NCBI GenBank assembly: GCA_954871525.1
Contig: OX940863.1
Location: forward strand, 41,650,501 to 41,714,500
Source: Parietaria judaica
Lineage: Eukaryota; Streptophyta; Magnoliopsida; Rosales; Urticaceae
Direction of reading: 5' to 3'
DNA: 64,000 bases
In this document: one piece after another, positions 24,501 through 38,131 of the stretch
How the letters are laid out: every line of letters begins with the position of its first letter
How positions within the stretch are numbered: the first letter of the stretch is position 1
The notes under the pieces: generated by a model
The model's database searches: none
What the model was told of the DNA's origin: nothing
What the model saw: the letters and a program-made list of their open reading frames with translations, nothing else
Position numbers and translations under genes: made by a program

Positions 24501-24834
24501 TTAAATATCTTTTAATTAGAGTTCTTTCGCGTAAAATGGGAAAAAGACTCAGTTTTTTTTGGAGGACGCATTAATTGTTGAAACTAGATTTTAAGAGAGC
24601 TCGAAAAACTTTCAATGCAAAAAAAAACCCAATTTATAATAATACCACCCTAAAGAAGGTCTAGGAACTCAAATTTCATCAAGAACGCATCGTATTTTCC
24701 GTCGTAAGAAAACCAATTTTTAACACTTTTCGTTAAAAGTTTTAACCCATTTACGGCTAGATATAGAAACTAGGAGATAGCTCTTCACTGTTTAGGGATT
24801 AAAATATGTAAATGTGATACAATTACACATGATT
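21594..24834. repeat. Domain 5: expanded C runs (A-C-C-B', A-C-C-C-B')
   Basis: Starts: 21594 A, 21954 C, 22314 C, 22674 B', 23035 A, 23395 C, 23755 C, 24115 C, 24475 B'. Two and then three C monomers stand side by side, unlike the single C of ordinary trimers. The C copies at 23395 and 23755 share atcaagctttaac, which creates HindIII motifs at 23635-23640 and 23995-24000. One therefore arose from the other by a one-monomer (360-bp) duplication. The B' at 22674 has an altered start (aagcatatttaatttt) and gactcaaattttt in place of gactcagttttt. Confidence 0.92.
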
Positions 24835-27800
24835 AAGCATTTTGAAGTTCATTTGTTGTTTAAAATATCGTTTAATTAGGGTTCTTTCTAGGAAAATGGG
24901 AAAAAGACTCAGTTTTTTTTGGAGCACCATTAATTGTTGAAACTGGATTTTAAGAGAGCTCCAAAAACTTTTAATTCCAAAACTAACCCTATTTATAATA
25001 ATACCACCCTAAAGAAGGTCTAGCAACTCAAATTTCAACAAGAACGCATCGTATTTGCTCTTGTAAGATAATCAATTTTTAACACTTTTCGGTAAAGATT
25101 TTAACTCGTTCACGGCTTCATATAGAAACTAGGAGATAGTGCTTCGCAATTTAGGGATTAAAATAAGTTAATGTAATAAGATTACATATTATTAAGCATT
25201 TTTAAGTTCATTTTTTGTTTTAAATATCTTTTAATTAGAGTTCTTTCACGTAAAATGGGAAAAAGACTCAGTTTTTTTTGGAGGACGCATTAATTGTTGA
25301 AACTAGATTTTAAGAGAGCTCGAAAAACTTTCAATTAAAAAACAAACCCAATTTATAATAATACCACCCTAAAGAAGGTCTAGGAACTCAAATTTCATCA
25401 AGAACGCATCGTATTTGCTCTCGTAAGATAATCAATTTTTAACACTTTTCGGTAAAGATTTTAACCCGTTCACGGGTTCATATAGAAACTAGGAGATAGT
25501 GCTTCGCAATTTAGGGATTAAAATAAGTTAATGTAATAAGATTACATATTATTAAGCATTTTTAAGTTCATTTTTTGTTTTAAATATCTTTTAATTAGTG
25601 TTCTTTCGCGTAAAATGGGAAAAAGACTCAGTTTTTTTTGGAGGACGCATTAATTGTTGAAACTAGATTTTAAGAGAGCTCGAAAAACTTTCAATGCAAA
25701 AAAAAAACCCAATTTATAATAATACCACCCTAAAGAAGGTCTAGGAACTCAAATTTCATCAAGAACGCATCGTATTTTCCCTCGTAAGAAAACCAATTTT
25801 TAACACTTTTCGTTAAAAGTTTTAACCCATTAACGGCTAGATATAGAAACTAGGAGATAGCTCTTCACTGTTTAGGTATTAAAATATGTAAATATGATAC
25901 AATTACACATGATTAAGAATTTTGAAGTTCATTTGTTGTTTAAAATATCGTTTAATTAGGGTTCTTTCTAGGAAAATGGGAAAAAGACTCAGTTTTTTTT
26001 GGAGCACCATTAATTGTTGAAACTGGATTTTAAGAGAGCTCCAAAAACTTTTAATTCCAAAACTAACCCTATTTATAATAATACCACCCTAAAGAAGGTC
26101 TAGCAACTCAAATTTCAACAAGAACGCATCGTATTTGCTCTTGTAAGATAATCAATTTTTAACACTTTTCGGTAAAGATTTTAACTCGTTCACGGCTTCA
26201 TATAGAAACTAGGAGATAGTGCTTCGCAATTTAGGGATTAAAATAAGTTAATGTAATAAGATTACATATTATTAAGCATTTTTAAGTTCATTTTTTGTTT
26301 TAAATATCTTTTAATTAGAGTTCTTTCGCGTAAAATGGGAAAAAGACTCAGTTTTTTTTGGAGGACGCATTAATTGTTGAAACTAGATTTTAAGAGAGCT
26401 CGAAAAACTTTCAATTAAAAAACAAACCCAATTTATAATAATACCACCCTAAAGAAGGTCTAGGAAATCAAATTTCATCAAGAACGCATCGTATTTGCTC
26501 TCGTAAGATAATCAATTTTTAACACTTTTCGGTAAAGATTTTAACCCGTTCACGGGTTCATATAGAAACTAGGAGATAGTGCTTCGCAATTTAGGGATTA
26601 AAATAAGTTAATGTAATAAGATTACATATTATTAAGCATTTTTAAGTTCATTTTTTGTTTTAAATATCTTTTAATTAGAGTTCTTTCGCGTAAAATGGGA
26701 AAAAGACTCAGTTTTTTTTGGAGGACGCATTAATTGTTGAAACTAGATTTTAAGAGAGCTCGAAAAACTTTCAATGCAAAAAAAAACCCAATTTATAATA
26801 ATACCACCCTAAAGAAGGTCTAGGAACTCAAATTTCATCAAGAACGCATCGTATTTTCCCTCGTAAGAAAACCAATTTTTAACACTTTTCGTTAAAAGTT
26901 TTAACCCATTTACGGCTAGATATAGAAACTAGGAGATAGCTCTTCACTGTTTAGGTATTAAAATATGTAAATGTGATACAATTACACATGATTAAGCATT
27001 TTGAAGTTCATTTGTTGTTTAAAATATCGTTTAATTAGGGTTCTTTCTAGGAAAATGGGAAAAAGACTCAGTTTTTTTTGGAGCACCATTAATTGTTGAA
27101 ACTGGATTTTAAGAGAGCTCCAAAAACTTTAAATTCCAAAAATAACCCTATTTATAATAATACCACCCTAAAGAAGGTCTAGCAACTCAAATTTCAACAA
27201 GAACGCATCGTATTTGCTCTTGTAAGATAATCAATTTTTAACACTTTTCGGTAAAGATTTTAACTCCTTCACGGCTTCATATAGAAACTAGGAGATAGTG
27301 CTTCGCAATTTAGGGATTAAAATAAGTTAATGTAATAATATTACATATTATTAAGCATTTTTAAGTTCATTTTTTGTTTTAAATATCTTTTAATTAGAAT
27401 TCTTTCGCGTAAAATGGGAAAAAGACTCAGTTTTTTTTGGAGGACGCATTAATTGTTGAAACTAGATTTTAAGAGAGCTCGAAAAACTTTCAATGCAAAA
27501 AAAAACCCAATTTATAATAATACCACCCTAAAGAAGGTCTAGGAACTCAAATTTCATCAAGAACGCATCGTATTTTCCGTCGTAAGAAAACTAATTTTTA
27601 ACACTTTTCGTTAAAAGTTTTAACCCATTTACGGCTAGATATACAAACTAGGAGATAGCTCTTCACTGTTTAGGTATTAAAATATGTAAATGTGATACAA
27701 TTACACATGATTAAGCATTTTGAAGTTCATTTGTTGTTTAAAATATCGTTTAATTAGTGTTCTTTCTAGGAAAATGGGAAAAAGACTCAGTTTTTTTTGG

Positions 27801-30800
27801 AGCACCATTAATTGTTGAAACTGGATTTTAAGAGAGCTCCAAAAACTTTTAATTCCAAAACTAACCCTATTTATAATAATACCACCCTAAAGAAGGTCTA
27901 GCAACTCAAATTTCAACAAGAACGCATCGTATTTGTTCTTGTAAGATAATCAATTTTTAACACTTTTCGGTAAAAATTTTAACTCGTTCACGGCTTCATA
28001 TAGAAACTAGGAGATAGTTCTTCGCAATTTAGGGATTAAAATAAGTTAATGTAATAAGATTACATATTATTAAGCATTTTTAAGTTCATTTTTTGTTTTA
28101 AATATCTTTTAATTAGAGTTCTTTCGCGTAAAATGGGAAAAAGACTCAGTTTTTTTTGGAGGACGCATTAATTGTTGAAACTAGATTTTAAGAGAGCTCG
28201 AAAAACTTTCAATTAAAAAACAAACCCAATTTATAATAATACCACCCTAAAGAAGGTCTAGGAACTCAAATTTCATCAAGAACGCATCGTATTTGCTCTC
28301 GTAAGATAATCAATTTTTAACACTTTTCGGTAAAGATTTTAACCCGTTCACGGGTTCATATAGAAACTAGGAGATAGTGCTTCGCAATTTAGGGATTAAA
28401 ATAAGTTAATGTAATAAGATTACATATTATTAAGCATTTTTAAGTTCATTTTTTGTTTTAAATATCTTTTAATTAGAGTTCTTTCGCGTAAAATGGGAAA
28501 AAGACTCAGTTTTTTTTGGAGGACGCATTAATTGTTGAAACTAGATTTTAAGAGAGCTCGAAAAACTTTCAATGCAAAAAAAAACCCAATTTATAATAAT
28601 ACCACCCTAAAGAAGGTCTAGGAACTCAAATTTCATCAAGAACGCATCGTATTTTCCCTCGTAAGAAAACCAATTTTTAACACTTTTCGTTAAAAGTTTT
28701 AACCCATTTACGGCTAGATATAGAAACTAGGAGATAGCTCTTCACTGTTTAGGTATTAAAATATGTAAATGTGATACAATTACACATGATTAAGCATTTT
28801 GAAGTTCATTTGTTGTTTAAAATATCGTTTAATTAGGGTTCTTTCTAGGAAAATGGGAAAAAGACTCAGTTTTTTTTGGAGCACCATTAATTGTTGAAAC
28901 TGGATTTTAAGAGAGCTCCAAAAACTTTAAATTCCAAAACTAACCCTATTTATAATAATACCACCCTAAAGAAGGTCTAGCAACTCAAATTTCAACAAGA
29001 ACGCATCGTATTTGCTCTTGTAAGATAATCAATTTTTAACACTTTTCGGTAAAGATTTTAACTCCTTCACGGCTTCATATAGAAACTAGGAGATAGTGCT
29101 TCGCAATTTAGGGATTAAAATAAGTTAATGTAATAATATTACATATTATTAAGCATTTTTAAGTTCATTTTTTGTTTTAAATATCTTTTAATTAGAGTTC
29201 TTTCGCGTAAAATGGGAAAAAGACTCAGTTTTTTTTGGAGGACGCATTAATTGTTGAAACTAGATTTTAAGAGAGCTCGAAAAACTTTCAATTAAAAAAC
29301 AAACCCAATTTATAATAATACCACCCTAAAGAAGGTCTAGGAAATCAAATTTCATCAAGAACGCATCGTATTTGCTCTCGTAAGATAATCAATTTTTAAC
29401 ACTTTTCGGTAAAGATTTTAACCCGTTCACGGGTTCATATAGAAACTAGGAGATAGTGCTTCGCAATTTAGGGATTAAAATAAGTTAATGTAATAAGATT
29501 ACATATTATTAAGCATTTTTAAGTTCATTTTTTGTTTTAAATATCTTTTAATTAGAGTTCTTTCGCGTAAAATGGGAAAAAGACTCAGTTTTTTTTGGAG
29601 GACGCATTAATTGTTGAAACTAGATTTTAAGAGAGCTCGAAAAACTTTCAATGCAAAAAAAAACCCAATTTATAATAATACCACCCTAAAGAAGGTCTAG
29701 GAACTCAAATTTCATCAAGAACGCATCGTATTTTCCCTCGTAAGAAAACCAATTTTTAACACTTTTCGTTAAAAGTTTTAACCCATTTACGGCTAGATAT
29801 AGAAACTAGGAGATAGCTCTTCACTGTTTAGGTATTAAAATATGTAAATGTGATACAATTACACATGATTAAGCATTTTGAAGTTCATTTGTTGTTTAAA
29901 ATATCGTTTAATTAGGGTTCTTTCTAGGAAAATGGGAAAAAGACTCAGTTTTTTTTGGAGCACCATTAATTGTTGAAACTGGATTTTAAGAGAGCTCCAA
30001 AAACTTTAAATTCCAAAACTAACCCTATTTATAATAATACCACCCTAAAGAAGGTCTAGCAACTCAAATTTCAACAAGAACGCATCGTATTTGCTCTTGT
30101 AAGATAATCAATTTTTAACACTTTTCGGTAAAGATTTTAACTCCTTCACGGCTTCATATAGAAACTAGGAGATAGTGCTTCGCAATTTAGGGATTAAAAT
30201 AAGTTAATGTAATAATATTACATATTATTAAGCATTTTTAAGTTCATTTTTTGTTTTAAATATCTTTTAATTAGAATTCTTTCGCGTAAAATGGGAAAAA
30301 GACTCAGTTTTTTTTGGAGGACGCATTAATTGTTGAAACTAGATTTTAAGAGAGCTCGAAAAACTTTCAATGCAAAAAAAAACCCAATTTATAATAATAC
30401 CACCCTAAAGAAAGTCTAGGAACTCAAATTGCATCAAGAACGCATCGTATTTTCCGTCGTAAGAAAACCAATTTTTAACACTTTTCGTTAAAAGTTTTAA
30501 CCCATTTACGGCTAGATATAGAAACTAGGAGATAGCTCTTCACTGTTTAGGTATTAAAATATGTAAATGTGATACAATTACACATGATTAAGCATTTTGA
30601 AGTTCATTTGTTGTTTAAAATATCGTTTAATTAGGGTTCTTTCTAGGAAAATGGGAAAAAGACTCAGTTTTTTTTGGAGCACCATTAATTGTTGAAACTG
30701 GATTTTAAGAGAGCTCCAAAAACTTTTAATTCCAAAACTAACCCTATTTATAATAATACCACCCTAAAGAAGGTCTAGCAACTCAAATTTCAACAAGAAC

Positions 30801-30948
30801 GCATCGTATTTGCTCTTGTAAGATAATCAATTTTTACCACTTTTCGGTAAAGATTTTAACTCGTTCACGGCTTCATATAGAAACTAGGAGATAGTGCTTC
30901 GCAATTTAGGGATTAAAATAAGTAAATGTAATAAGATTACATATTATT

Positions 30949-31308
30949 AAGCATTTTTAAGTTCATTTTTTGTTTTAAATATCTTTTAATTAGAGTTCTT
31001 TCGCGTAAAATGGGAAAAAGACTCAGTTTTTTTTGGAGGACGCACTAATTGTTGAAACTAGATTTTAAGAGAGCTCGAAAAACTTTCAATGCAAAAAAAA
31101 ACCCAATTTATAATAATACCACCCTAAAGAAGGTCTAGGAACTCAAATTTCATCAAGAACGCATCGTATTTTCCGTCGTAAGAAAACCAATTTTTAACAC
31201 TTTTCGTTAAAAGTTTTAACCCATTTACGGCTAGATATAGAAACTAGGAGATAGCTCTTCACTGTTTAGGTATTAAAATATGTAAATGTGATACAATTAC
31301 ACATGATT
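30949..31308 (+). repeat. C/B' hybrid monomer
   Basis: The first part matches the C at 33827: both have gcactaattg, a variant I see only in these two monomers. The rest matches a B' such as that at 34187 (caatgc plus poly-A, ttccgtcg, ctcttcactg). The preceding A monomers at 30590 and 33468 also share tttttaccacttttc. The dimer 30590-31308 therefore looks like the trimer 33468-34546 with one monomer's length removed by an exchange between its C and its B'. The switch lies between gcactaattg and caatgc. The hybrid is 360 bp, so register was kept. Confidence 0.82.
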
Positions 31309-34300
31309 AAGCATTTTGAAGTTCATTTGTTGTTTAAAATATCGTTTAATTAGTGTTCTTTCTAGGAAAATGGGAAAAAGACTCAGTTTTTTTTGGAGCA
31401 CCATTAATTGTTGAAACTGGATTTTAAGAGAGCTCCAAAAACTTTTAATTCCAAAACTAACCCTATTTATAATAATACCACCCTAAAGAAGGTCTAGCAA
31501 CTCAAATTTCAACAAGAACGCATCGTATTTGCTCTTGTAAGATAATCAATTTTTAACACTTTTCGGTAAAGATTTTAACTCGTTCACGGCTTCATATAGA
31601 AACTAGGAGATAGTGCTTCGCAATTTAGGGATTAAAATAAGTAAATGTAATAAGATTACATATTATTAAGCATTTTTAAGTTCATTTTTTGTTTTAAATA
31701 TCTTTTAATTAGAGTTCTTTCGCGTAAAATGGGAAAAAGACTCAGTTTTTTTTGGAGGACGCATTAATTGTTGAAACTAGATTTTAAGAGAGCTCGAAAA
31801 ACTTTCAATTAAAAAACAAACCCAATTTATAATAATACCACCCTAAAGAAGGTCTAGGAACTCAAATTTCATCAAGAACGCATCGTATTTGCTCTCGTAA
31901 GATAATCAATTTTTAACACTTTTCGGTAAAGATTTTAACCCGTTCACGGGTTCATATAGAAACTAGGAGATAGTGCTTCGCAATTTAGGGATTAAAATAA
32001 GTTAATGTAATAAGATTACATATTATTAAGCATTTTTGAGTTCATTTTTTGTTTTAAATATCTTTTAATTAGAGTTCTTTCGCGTAAAATGGGAAAAAGA
32101 CTCAGTGTTTTTTGGAGGACGCATTAATTGTTGAAACTAGATTTTAAGAGAGCTCGAAAAACATTCAATGCAAAAAAAAACCCAATTTATAATAATACCA
32201 CCCTAAAGAAGGTCTAGGAACTCAAATTTCATCAAGAACGCATCGTATTTTCCGTCGTAAGAAAACCAATTTTTAACACTTTTCGTTAAAAGTTTTAACC
32301 CATTTACGGCTAGATATAGAAACTAGGAGATAGCTCTTCACTGTTTAGGTATTAAAATATGTAAATGTGATACAATTACACATGATTAAGCATTTTGAAG
32401 TTCATTTGTTGTTTAAAATATCGTTTAATTAGTGTTCTTTCTAGGAAAATGGGAAAAAGACTCAGTTTTTTTTGGAGCACCATTAATTGTTGAAACTGGA
32501 TTTTAAGAGAGCTCCAAAAACTTTTAATTCCAAAACTAACCCTATTTATAATAATACCACCCTAAAGAAGGTCTAGCAACTCAAATTTCAACAAGAACGC
32601 ATCGTATTTGCTCTTGTAAGATAATCAATTTTTAACACTTTTCGGTAAAGATTTTAACTCGTTCACGGCTTCATATAGAAACTAGGAGATAGTGCTTCGC
32701 AATTTAGGGATTAAAATAAGTTAATGTAATAAGATTACATATTATTAAGCATTTTTAAGTTCATTTTTTGTTTTAAATATCTTTTAATTAGAGTTCTTTC
32801 GCGTAAAATGGGAAAAAGACTCAGTTTTTTTTGGAGGACGCATTAATTGTTGAAACTAGATTTTAAGAGAGCTCGAAAAACTTTCAATTAAAAAACAAAC
32901 CCAATTTATAATAATACCACCCTAAAGAAGGTCTAGGAACTCAAATTTCATCAAGAACGCATCGTATTTGCTCTCGTAAGATAATCAATTTTTAACACTT
33001 TTCGGTAAAGATTTTAACCCGTTCACGGGTTCATATAGAAACTAGGAGATAGTGCTTCGCAATTTAGGGATTAAAATAAGTTAATGTAATAAGATTACAT
33101 ATTATTAAGCATTTTTGAGTTCATTTTTTGTTTTAAATATCTTTTAATTAGAGTTCTTTCGCGTAAAATGGGAAAAAGACTCAGTGTTTTTTGGAGGACG
33201 CATTAATTGTTGAAACTAGATTTTAAGAGAGCTCGAAAAACATTCAATGCAAAAAAAAAACCCAATTTATAATAATACCACCCTAAAGAAGGTCTAGGAA
33301 CTCAAATTTCATCAAGAACGCATCGTATTTTCCGTCGTAAGAAAACCAATTTTTAACACTTTTCGTTAAAAGTTTTAACCCATTTACGGCTAGATATAGA
33401 AACTAGGAGATAGCTCTTCACTGTTTAGGTATTAAAATATGTAAATGTGATACAATTACACATGATTAAGCATTTTGAAGTTCATTTGTTGTTTAAAATA
33501 TCGTTTAATTAGGGTTCTTTCTAGGAAAATGGGAAAAAGACTCAGTTTTTTTTGGAGCACCATTAATTGTTGAAACTGGATTTTAAGAGAGCTCCAAAAA
33601 CTTTTAATTCCAAAACTAACCCTATTTATAATAATACCACCCTAAAGAAGGTCTAGCAACTCAAATTTCAACAAGAACGCATCGTATTTGCTCTTGTAAG
33701 ATAATCAATTTTTACCACTTTTCGGTAAAGATTTTAACTCGTTCACGGCTTCATATAGAAACTAGGAGATAGTGCTTCGCAATTTAGGGATTAAAATAAG
33801 TAAATGTAATAAGATTACATATTATTAAGCATTTTTAAGTTCATTTTTTGTTTTAAATATCTTTTAATTAGAGTTCTTTCGCGTAAAATGGGAAAAAGAC
33901 TCAGTTTTTTTTGGAGGACGCACTAATTGTTGAAACTAGATTTTAAGAGAGCTCGAAAAACTTTCAATTAAAAAACAAACCCAATTTATAATAATACCAC
34001 CCTAAAGAAGGTCTAGGAACTCAAATTTCATCAAGAACGCATCGTATTTGCTCTCGTAAGATAATACATTTTTAACACTTTTCGGTAAAGATTTTAACCC
34101 GTTCACGGGTTCATATAGAAACTAGGAGATAGTGCTTCGCAATTTAGGGATTAAAATAAGTTAATGTAATAAGATTACATATTATTAAGCATTTTTAAGT
34201 TCATTTTTTGTTTTAAATATCTTTTAATTAGAGTTCTTTCGCGTAAAATGGGAAAAAGACTCAGTTTTTTTTGGAGGACGCATTAATTGTTGAAACTAGA

Positions 34301-35625
34301 TTTTAAGAGAGCTCGAAAAACTTTCAATGCAAAAAAAAACCCAATTTATAATAATACCACCCTAAAGAAGGTCTAGGAACTCAAATTTCATCAAGAACGC
34401 ATCGTATTTTCCGTCGTAAGAAAACCAATTTTTAACACTTTTCGTTAAAAGTTTTAACCCATTTACGGCTAGATATAGAAACTAGGAGATAGCTCTTCAC
34501 TGTTTAGGTATTAAAATATGTAAATGTGATACAATTACACATGATTAAGCATTTTGAAGTTCATTTGTTGTTTAAAATATCGTTTAATTAGTGTTCTTTC
34601 TAGGAAAATGGGAAAAAGACTCAGTTTTTTTTGGAGCACCATTAATTGTTGAAACTGGATTTTAAGAGAGCTCCAAAAACTTTTAATTCCAAAACTAACC
34701 CTATTTATAATAATACCACCCTAAAGAAGGTCTAGCAACTCAAATTTCAACAAGAACGCATCGTATTTGCTCTTGTAAGATAATCAATTTTTAACACTTT
34801 TCGGTAAAGATTTTAACTCGTTCACGGCTTCATATAGAAACTAGGAGATAGTGCTTCGCAATTTAGGGATTAAAATAAGTTAATGTAATAAGATTACATA
34901 TTATTAAGCATTTTTAAGTTCATTTTTTGTTTTAAATATCTTTTAATTAGAGTTCTTTCGCGTAAAATGGGAAAAAGACTCAGTTTTTTTTGGAGGACGC
35001 ATTAATTGTTGAAACTAGATTTTAAGAGAGCTCGAAAAACTTTCAATTAAAAAACAAACCCAATTTATAATAATACCACCCTAAAGAAGGTCTAGGAACT
35101 CAAATTTCATCAAGAACGCATCGTATTTGCTCTCGTAAGATAATCAATTTTTAACACTTTTCGGTAAAGATTTTAACCCGTTCACGGGTTCATATAGAAA
35201 CTAGGAGATAGTGCTTCGCAATTTAGGGATTAAAATAAGTTAATGTAATAAGATTACATATTATTAAGCATTTTTGAGTTCATTTTTTGTTTTAAATATC
35301 TTTTAATTAGAGTTCTTTCGCGTAAAATGGGAAAAAGACTCAGTGTTTTTTGGAGGACGCATTAATTGTTGAAACTAGATTTTAAGAGAGCTCGAAAAAC
35401 ATTCAATGCAAAAAAAAACCCAATTTATAATAATACCACCCTAAAGAAGGTCTAGGAACTCAAATTTCATCAAGAACGCATCGTATTTTCCGTCGTAAGA
35501 AAACCAATTTTTAACACTTTTCGTTAAAAGTTTTAACCCATTTACGGCTAGATATAGAAACTAGGAGATAGCTCTTCACTGTTTAGGTATTAAAATATGT
35601 AAATGTGATACAATTACACATGATT

Positions 35626-35984
35626 AAGCATTTTGAAGTTCATTTGTTGTTTAAAATATCGTTTAATTAGGGTTCTTTCTAGGAAAATGGGAAAAAGACT
35701 CAGTTTTTTTTGGAGCACCATTAATTGTTGAAACTGGATTTTAAGAGAGCTCCAAAAACTTTTAATTCCAAAACTAACCCTATTTATAATAATACCACCC
35801 TAAAGAAGGTCTAGCAACTCAAATTTCATCAAGAACGCATCGTATTTGCTCTCGTAAGATAATCAATTTTTAACACTTTTCGGTAAAGATTTTAACCCGT
35901 TCACGGGTTCATATAGAAACTAGGAGATAGTGCTTCGCAATTTAGGGATTAAAATAAGTTAATGTAATAAGATTACATATTATT
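35626..35984 (+). repeat. A/C hybrid monomer (359 bp)
   Basis: The 5' part is a domain-6 A (tctagg, gcaccatt, gagctccaaaaac, accctattt, ctagcaactc). The 3' part is C (ttcatcaag, gctctcg, aacccgttcacgggtt, aagattaca). The switch lies between the A-specific c of ctagcaactc (about 35815) and the C-specific t of ttcatc (about 35829). This hybrid replaces the A-C pair of a normal trimer and is followed directly by B' at 35985. That is the expected deletion product of an unequal exchange between neighbouring monomers. Confidence 0.88.
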
Positions 35985-37783
35985 AAGCATTTTTAAGTTC
36001 ATTTTTTGTTTTAAATATCTTTTAATTAGAGTTCTTTCGCGTAAAATGGGAAAAAGACTCAGTTTTTTTTGGAGGACGCATTAATTGTTGAAACTAGATT
36101 TTAAGAGAGCTCGAAAAACTTTCAATGCAAAAAAAAACCCAATTTATAATAATACCACCCTAAAGAAGGTCTAGGAACTCAAATTTCATCAAGAACGCAT
36201 CGTATTTTCCGTCGTAAGAAAACCAATTTTTAACACTTTTCGTTAAAAGTTTTAACCCATTTACGGCTAGATATAGAAACTAGGAGATAGCTCTTCACTG
36301 TTTAGGTATTAAAATATGTAAATGTGATACAATTACACATGATTAAGCATTTTGAAGTTCATTTGTTGTTTAAAATATCATTTAATTAGGGTTCTTTCTA
36401 GGAAAATGGGAAAAAGACTCAGTTTTTTTTGGAGCACCATTAATTGTTGAAACTGGATTTTAAGAGAGCTCCAAAAACTTTAAATTCCAAAACTAACCCT
36501 ATTTATAATAATACCACCCTAAATAAGGTCTAGCAACTCAAATTTCAACAAGAACGCATCGTATTTGCTCTTGTAAGATAATCAATTTTTAACACTTTTC
36601 GGTAAAGATTTTAACTCGTTCACGGCTTCATATAGATACTAGGAGATAGTGCTTCGCAATTTAGGGATTAAAATAAGTTAATGTAATAATATTACATATT
36701 ATTAAGCATTTTTAAGTTCATTTTTTGTTTTAAATATCTTTTAATGAGAATTCTTTCGCGTAAAATGGGAAAAAGACTCAGTTTTTTTTGGAGGACGCAT
36801 TAATTGTTGAAACTAGATTTTAAGAGAGCTCGAAAAACTTTCAATTAAAAAACAAACCCAATTTATAATAATACCACCCTAAAGAAGGTCTAGAACTCAA
36901 ATTTCATCAAGAACGCATCGTATTTGCTCTCGTAAGATAATCAATTTTTAACACTTTTCGGTAAAGATTTTAACCCGTTCACGGGTTCATATAGAAACTA
37001 GGAGATAGTGCTTCGCAATTTAGGGATTAAAATAAGTTAATGTAATAAGATTACATATTATTAAGCATTTTTAAGTTCATTTTTTGTTTTAAATATCTTT
37101 TAATTAGAGTTCTTTCGCGTAAAATGGGAAAAAGACTCAGTTTTTTTTGGAGGACGCATTAATTGTTGAAACTAGATTTTAAGAGAGCTCGAAAAACTTT
37201 CAATGCAAAAAAAAACCCAATTTATAATAATACCACCCTAAAGAAGGTCTAGGAACTCAAATTTCATCAAGAACGCATCGTATTTTCCCTCGTAAGAAAA
37301 CCAATTTTTAACACTTTTCGTTAAAAGTTTTAACCCATTAACGGCTAGATATAGAAACTAGGAGATAGCTCTTCACTGTTTAGGTATTAAAATATGTAAA
37401 TGTGATACAATTACACATGATTAAGCATTTTGAAGTTCATTTGTTGTTTAAAATATCGTTTAATTAGGGTTCTTTCTCAGAAAATGGGAAAAAGACTCAG
37501 TTTTTTTTTGGAGCACGCATTAATTGTTGAAACTGGATTTTAAGAGAGCTCCAAAAACTTTTAATTCCAAAACTAACCCCATTTATAAGAATACCACCCT
37601 AAATAAGGTGTAGCAACTCAAATTTCAACAAGAACGCATCGTATTTGCTCTTGTAAGATAATCAATTTTTAACACTTTTCGGTAAAGATTTTAACTCGTT
37701 CACGGCTTCATATAGAAACTAGGAGATAGTGCTTCGCAATTTAGGGATTAAAATAAGTTAATGTAATAATATTACATATTATT

Positions 37784-38131
37784 AAGTTCATTTTTTTTTA
37801 AATATCTTTTAATTAGAGTTCTTTCGCGTAAAATGGGAAAAAGACTCAGTTTTTTTTGGACGACGCATTAATTGTTGAAACTAGATTTTAAGAGACCTCG
37901 AAAAACTTTCAATTAAAAAACAAACCCAATTTATAATAATACCACCCTAAAGAAGGTCTAGGAACTCAAATTTCATCAAGAACGCATCGTATTTGCTCTC
38001 GTAAGATAATCAATTTTTAACACTTTTCGGTAAAGATTTTAACCCGTTCACGGGTTCATATAGAAACTAGGAGATAGTGCTTCGCAATTTAGGGATTAAA
38101 ATAAGTTAATGTAATAAGATTACATATTATT
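37784..38131 (+). repeat. C monomer with junction deletion (348 bp), copy 1
   Basis: This has the same ttaag-to-ttaag 10-bp loss as at 5042, plus a 2-bp loss in the following T-rich run (nine T in a row replace ttttttgtttt). It also has ggacgacgc and agagacctcg. The extra changes show this is not a simple copy of the monomer at 5042, so the junction deletion has probably happened at least twice. Confidence 0.9.

Larger units (their letters stand above)
24835..37422. repeat. Domain 6: A-C-B' array with 359-bp A monomers
   Basis: Every A here, from 24835 to 36345, has ggagcaccatt instead of ggagcacgcatt, a one-base loss that makes A 359 bp. A starts: 24835, 25915, 26994, 27713, 28792, 29871, 30590, 31309, 32388, 33468, 34547, 35626 (hybrid), 36345. 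C starts: 25194, 26274, 28072, 29151, 31668, 32747, 33827, 34906, 36704. B' starts: 25554, 26634, 27353, 28432, 29511, 30230, 30949 (hybrid), 32028, 33107, 34187, 35266, 35985, 37063. Several B' have ttccgtcg for gccctcg. The trimers at 31309, 32388 and 34547 are close copies: A with attagtgttc, B' with tttttgagttc and cagtgtttttt. Confidence 0.92.
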
